Below, piece after piece: positions 59,017 through 64,000 of a stretch of 64,000 nt of DNA. The notes beneath the pieces were generated by a model that saw only the letters and a list, made by a program, of their open reading frames with translations, was not told where the DNA came from and did no database searches. The DNA lies in the NCBI GenBank assembly GCA_963978905.1, contig OZ022259.1, positions 23,348,068 to 23,412,067 on the forward strand, given 5' to 3'. The first letter of the stretch is position 1. Every line of letters starts with the position of its first letter. Both the position numbers and the translations under genes were made by a program. This DNA comes from Trichostrongylus colubriformis (taxonomy: Eukaryota > Nematoda > Chromadorea > Rhabditida > Trichostrongylidae).

Positions 59017-60720
59017 CTAGCATTTCAGTCTCTCGATCGATCTCGACAGAATCGAGCCCTAAATCGCTTGGACGGATACGAAACGAGACTTCGATCTGTC
59101 GAACACGTGAGTGGGAGCAGCGTCTATAGCCACTACACTACCTTTGCTCATTACTATCACTCATTATCCTGACTAGTGAATACCGAATAAATTCACAGTA
59201 AAAAATCCATAAAAGTCTCTAACTTGCAAGTAAAACCTTTCGTCTAGCAAGAAGTGAGACTAAAACCTACAAAGCAGTATGAAACTTGTTTTTTTTATAA
59301 ATCACAATTCTTGGAAGGGTGACGGATATCTAAGGAAAGCGGGTGCAGTTTCTGCGGCTGTCTGCTGCAAATGCCCTTGATTAATGCGCGAATTACATTA
59401 CGATGATAACATATTTCAGTGCTCACTCGTTCTCAGCACAGAGCAGATAATCGCTTTCATTGCAGTGCAATTCAAATATATCATGAATTATTAAAATATA
59501 TGTGTGTGGCAAATTTAGGATTCAGATGAAGAAAGCAATTCAATTAATGGAATCCATTCTACCTTCTTTGAACGGAAAAAGGACAAAGAAAAATTTTGTC
59601 AACGTCTCGAGCAGCACATACGCTTTCAAGAGGTTGTCCAAACTACATGCCACACAAGCGAATGATGCTGCTCTCAAGGCAACTATCTGGACCTCAGCTG
59701 CTCGTTGTCACAATGTCACCTTTTCAAGTGGCTTGACAAAGTTGTCATTAGAGACAACAAGAAGTACACAGTCCATCTGGAATGACGTGGAGACAGCTAA
59801 GCAACTGAACGCTGTGAATTGGATTTTCATCACACGAAGATTCTCAATTCCTTTTGAAATAATGCTAGGGGAGATGCATCAATAGGGAGCTATGAATGAC
59901 AACGCAGACACCAATGATTGTGGCTGAATATTCTTCATGAATAACTAGCAAAGCTTCAGCGTGCAGTGAATGAAAATCTTCGGTGATTTTTCGCGGGGCG
60001 AAGATATTCGGAATCCTTGAGAGACCTCCGCTTCATGATTCTCACCCAGGGATGTGCGCCGAGTCCCTCTAACGGCCATTTTAGCCATCTGAGCTTGCAT
60101 CAGCGGGATACCTCCAATTCCATTCGAAAGAGTCTCAGAGCTTCGTCAAGACCACAGAACGGACCTCCACCTATCTTCACGATAAAGTGAACATAGCTTT
60201 GGACAAGAAGTATCCACTGGCTAAGTTATGTTTCTTATAGGTCAGGGATCGAAAAAATGAAAATGTTGCTTTTCAAGCGAACGGGCGAACACAGCGGGCC
60301 CTAGCAAAATCATGCATCATGCAGCAAGCAGTAGTTCCTCAAACAGCACTCAAAAACACGCCTGCGAACCCCTTACCCCGCAGCCTACATAAATGGCAGC
60401 GACGGGCTACGTGACTCTTCTTCAACTTATCGGATGACTACAGTGTTATGCAGCGAGGAATAAATATCATACCAAACATTACCATAGCCATAGCACGTCT
60501 GCGCTATTTGCGGGTTGTTTCAAGGTGGTCTGGCGAGGTTTGCTCCATTACCAAGGGTTCTCACCAAGGCAGTAGAAATGGGATCCATGTCAGCTGAGAG
60601 TTGACAAAGTACTAACCCAGCACAGCGATTTTTAGAGGACCTCTTAATAATATCTATTTGTTTTGACAGCTGCTGATTTTAGCCGCAGCTCGCGACGAAA
60701 GTTGTTACAAGTATGCTGAG

Positions 60721-60789
60721 TTATAGACTCGAACCCGCACTCCATGTTTTCCGGTCACATGTGCTTATCCATTACACTATCGAGATCCC
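60721..60789 (-). repeat. tRNA-derived SINE-like remnant
   Basis: On the minus strand it reads GGGATCTCGATAGTGTAATG ... with an A-box-like TAGTGTAATGGATAAGC and a B-box GGTTCGAGTCT (60735-60725). It has lost proper T-stem pairing. Related to 56186-56261, and like it lies close to a family B MITE. Confidence 0.5.
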
Positions 60790-60876
60790 TTTCACCTTAA
60801 CTAAGTTCCTGAATATCTACTTGCATTAATTACAGGTTGATAAAGAATCTAGGCGCCTAAGGTTTGGCTGTGGAGC

Positions 60877-61292
60877 TTAAAGGAATCAATCGTGCACGGA
60901 AAAATGAGTTTCTCTATTATTATATCTTATGCTGTATTTGCTTAATAAGGGTTGCATGCAAAGTTTCATGCGAAAAATTGAGAATTCGACAGAGATACAG
61001 TTTCTCAAAGAGGCGACCGAGGGGCAGTACTTCATAGTAAATGCCCGCCCTGTCGTTCGCGGAGGCCAGCAACCATGAGTATGGTTTTTTTTATGTAACT
61101 TTCTTTCCTTTATGTACTATGCATCTGTGACGCACTAATTCTGGGTCTCCGCCCCTCGACCACCACTTTGAAACTGTGTCGTAACCGCATTCTCACTTTT
61201 CGCACGAAATTTTGCTGCTGCTCTTAACAAACAAATACAACATAAATATATAGATAACAGAGAGACTCATTTTCTCGTGCATGATTCGTTTG
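60877..61292. mobile_element. MITE family B, copy 4
   Basis: Left end TTAAAGGAATCAATCGTGCA and right end CGTGCATGATTCGTTTGAG. Internal landmarks GGGTTGCATGCAAAGTTTCA (left) and ACATAAATATATAGATAACA (right) match the other copies. Confidence 0.75.
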
Positions 61293-62150
61293 AGACCCTT
61301 CTGCAGCTATGTTTTGCAACTACTTCTGTGAAAGCTGTCTCGAGTCTTCCGGAATGAAATCTTTGGAGTTCCACTTGTTTTCATACACATTTAGAATATC
61401 TTATTTTACCCACTGACATCGGAGCGACATAACTTATGATTTATGCACGAGGGATAGAATAAAATATTTCTTTGGTTCTCGTAGAGCTACAAAGTCTGTT
61501 TTCGAGTAAACTGCGCCACAAATCAGCTTAAAATCCTCAAGACTGTGGACAGAGTCCCACTACCAATGCATGACCTTAAAACAGGGTCAAGCATGGTTCG
61601 AGGAATCTCAAGGGGAAAGTGTGTTTGGGCAAAAATTCGTCAAAGAATACTCAGTGACCTGCTTGGCTGCAGCGAGAAGCCATCATGTTGTTCCCAAAAG
61701 ACTGTAGTCCAATGATAATCAATTCGATCGACGACATTTTTTTGCAAAGACTCAACTTTACCATCATAGTGAACAAAAGTCATAATTCAACTTAGACATA
61801 TTAAGAGCAAATGTCATGGAAAAGAGGGTACGTCATCAGTATAGATTTGGGAAGAAGGGTTCTTTCCTAAAAAAATTGCTAATGCCTGAGATGTAATGCT
61901 TCACCGTGCTTCAAGGACAGTGCGAAGGACAGATTGAAAGAAGCCGACAAGAAAATTCACGCAACTGTTGCGGCTGGACCGCATGTAGTCCACCTATAAG
62001 GGACTCGTAACGGTCCCAGTATGTACTTTGTGCAGACGAGAACGTAAGAAAATGGCTTTTTTAAAATCTTAAAAAGACCATCTTGTAGAGTTCGATGAGC
62101 TTATTTGAACAGTATACGATTTCAAAAAGATCCGATTTCGAGATCCAAGA
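61293..62150. other. No gene recognised
   Basis: AT-rich sequence without coherent exons or recognisable repeats. Confidence 0.4.
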
Positions 62151-62378
62151 GTGGAAAAGAGCCGAGTTAGAGTAAAAATACGAAAAAAAACGAATCCGCG
62201 CCTTCCACGTTTTTTCTCGAAAACTACCGTGGGCATTGTACTTCTAACACTTCTATCTCACTTAACTACCGTTGGATGCGGTGTGTACAACAACTGGAAG
62301 AAAATGGACAACGAAAGGAAGGGTTTGCTGAAATGCGCAATGCATTCTGTTTTTACAGAGAAACGTTCAGAAATGTAG
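62151..62378 (+). CDS. Possible exon with a single membrane segment
   Basis: An open stretch encodes a basic N-terminal part (RVRVKIRKKTNPRLPRF), a hydrophobic segment of about 20 residues (TVGIVLLTLLSHLTTVGCGV) and a hydrophilic part (NNWKKMDNERKGLLKCAMHS), then a TAG. It reads like the edge of a membrane protein but has no confirmed splice sites or family. It could be fortuitous. Confidence 0.25.
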   Translation: MEKSRVRVKIRKKTNPRLPRFFSKTTVGIVLLTLLSHLTTVGCGVYNNWKKMDNERKGLLKCAMHSVFTEKRSEM

Positions 62379-62619
62379 GAGAGATTGCAAGATGACATGT
62401 TGCTGTCTGCTGATCAGCAAGCGTTAAACATAGATCTCATGAAAACTGATCGACTTGTTGTGATGAGGAGAATGCAAGTACAAGCGCAATGCGGTGGATA
62501 TATTAACTTTTTCAAACCGGAAGGGCGAAGGGGGGGTGGGGGTTGCGATAAAGAGAAGCAAAATGGGGGGTATCGATGTTTTCTGCAAATAAAAATGTCA
62601 GTTATGGAGCAGTAATCTG

Positions 62620-64000
62620 TGGCGCAACTCTCATTAGAAAGTACGTCTCTGTGATCTTTATCGCGTTTTACTGTTTTTACTTTTTGGCCGAGTAACTGCG
62701 AAGGCGGGGCCGCGTTCGCTGCTGTCTCCCATAATCCCTTGCCGTCTTTATCTACCCTTCAGGGGCCAGTAATGCATATGGGACAGAGAAGAAAGTGAGA
62801 AGGGGATCCTATTTTTCGCTTTTTCGGCTGCTTCATCCACTTCCTTATCTTATCTAGCTGCACCACTTGGCTCCTCGACTTTCATATACCACAATCGAGC
62901 AAAACCACAGCTTCTGATGTACTTGAATCCGCTAAAATTGTGAAAACAGCAGAAAATCAATTCTAAAGAAAATCCATTGGATAGTCCAATACTAGACAGT
63001 AAGCTAGAACAGTTGTGGTCCTGTTGATACTACTTCTCCTACAGACATCAGGTGGTCACCTCATATCCCATCAATTACAGTGAAGCAAAATATGATGAAT
63101 GACTTTCACGGTTCTCGTAAGCAACATTCAACAACAAATTGTGTTTTGCTGCACACCTTTCTCCAGGTACCACTCGGCTTGATATAACTACCGTACTACA
63201 TGCGAGCGCGAAATCCCTCTTCGACTGTTTCTAGTGGTGGACAGAAAGGGTGAAATGACGTTAACACATTAACGAACGCGTTTTTTCACGCTCCACCATT
63301 GGGACGTCCTGTCCCAGAAAGCAGTTTTTGATGTCACCTTTCCAAACTCGCTGGATTTCGTGATTATCTTGAGCGTAATACAAAATATTGAGTGCTGCGG
63401 AATTTTAGATATCCTTCGAGGGTTTGAATCAGACATTACTGCATGGTAGTAATGGGAAGTGCTTAACATGTACGTGTTCAATGGATCATTGCAACATTTG
63501 GAGATTTATTATCTATTATTAGAATCACCAATTACTACTTGGTAATATTATCTATTATGCATATTTATTTGTTATGTGTGTTATTAGAAGCTTTGTATAT
63601 TCCGGGTCAGACTTATCCTTCTAAAAAACACTTTTCCTGAGAAGATCACTTTTAATGTACTCAAAGCATGAAAAAAAAAACTTATTGAAAAGATGTAGGC
63701 AGACCAAAGCAGACCATGTCACCGTGCATGTTGATCAAAACTGATCAAAAGGAATTTCTGTGCTACATCCCACCATGGAACCCAATGTCGCCAGCGTTTT
63801 GATAATGGAAACGGAATTCCGGATTCATGATTACCTAGGACAACAAAGCCTCTCGTCCATTGTGGGATCGGCAAATCGGCAAGAAACTCGTCTGAGAGGA
63901 CAGGAAGCAACGACTTGGACATAAAGCGATCCTCCCACCTCGTCTTGAAGGAAAGTGAGTGCATCCGACAAGGACATCGAGTGCCTATCCTTTTTGTTCG
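62620..64000. other. No gene recognised
   Basis: AT-rich with poly-A runs. A minus-strand open frame (63719-63964) has protein-like composition (LPVLSDEFLADLPIPQW) but no domain, and it could extend beyond the window edge. Confidence 0.3.

Noticed and set aside
59502..59885. 127-codon plus-strand open frame without repeat similarity
   Set aside because: Begins from a non-ATG codon, has no splice-site support and no recognisable motif. Another phase of the same stretch looks equally protein-like, so the frame is undecided.
60721..60789. Functional tRNA gene
   Set aside because: A and B boxes are recognisable but the T stem does not pair and no sensible anticodon arm can be drawn; treated as a SINE remnant.
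1..64000. CRISPR arrays, bacterial operons, phage or plasmid modules
   Set aside because: No regularly spaced repeats with unique spacers, no ribosome-binding-site-led tandem genes; introns, MSP and retrotransposons show a nematode genome.

Overview
The window reads as nuclear DNA of a parasitic nematode, most likely a strongylid hookworm of the Ancylostoma type. The evidence is a major sperm protein (MSP) gene copy (nematode-specific), an intact Hsmar1-like mariner of the kind described as Bandit in dog hookworm, RTE-type retrotransposons, short introns and many small inverted-repeat elements. There is no bacterial gene organisation, no CRISPR array and no rRNA cluster. A 200-N scaffold gap lies at 44508-44707.

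The region is gene-poor and repeat-rich. Left part (1-13.8 kb): a 58-bp perfect hairpin, an exact 2 x 91 bp tandem duplication, a LINE 3' remnant, a 106-bp perfect palindrome, an internally deleted mariner (4479-5344), a TA-flanked 0.7-kb inverted-repeat element (5706-6438), a complete mariner with an uninterrupted transposase (7161-8446) and a long-armed fold-back (about 8870-10520). Then comes a nearly complete RTE-like retrotransposon (about 13.86-17.40 kb) with one continuous endonuclease/RT frame broken by two frameshifts and two further stops.

Middle part (19-38.4 kb): several MITE families, some nested, and a decayed second RTE-like element (about 30.37-33.79 kb). An MSP gene copy on the minus strand, with a short promoter-like upstream segment, sits inside this dead retrotransposon. 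A second copy of the internally deleted mariner (37494-38382) carries the same lesions as the first.

Right part (38.4-64 kb): a possible three-exon secreted-protein gene (39250-40329), a symmetric MITE / fold-back / MITE cluster (41.77-43.81 kb), the gap, and a probable multi-exon plus-strand gene ending at 52289. Its first visible exon has a stretch resembling the end of the p53-family DNA-binding domain, which is a tentative reading. Further copies of the same repeat families, two tRNA-like SINE remnants and a possible cysteine-rich exon (58716-59016, minus) follow.

The elements form layers: autonomous transposons (mariner, RTE), non-autonomous derivatives that need a transposase from elsewhere, and host exons scattered between them. 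All host gene models except MSP are exon-level inferences without transcript support.
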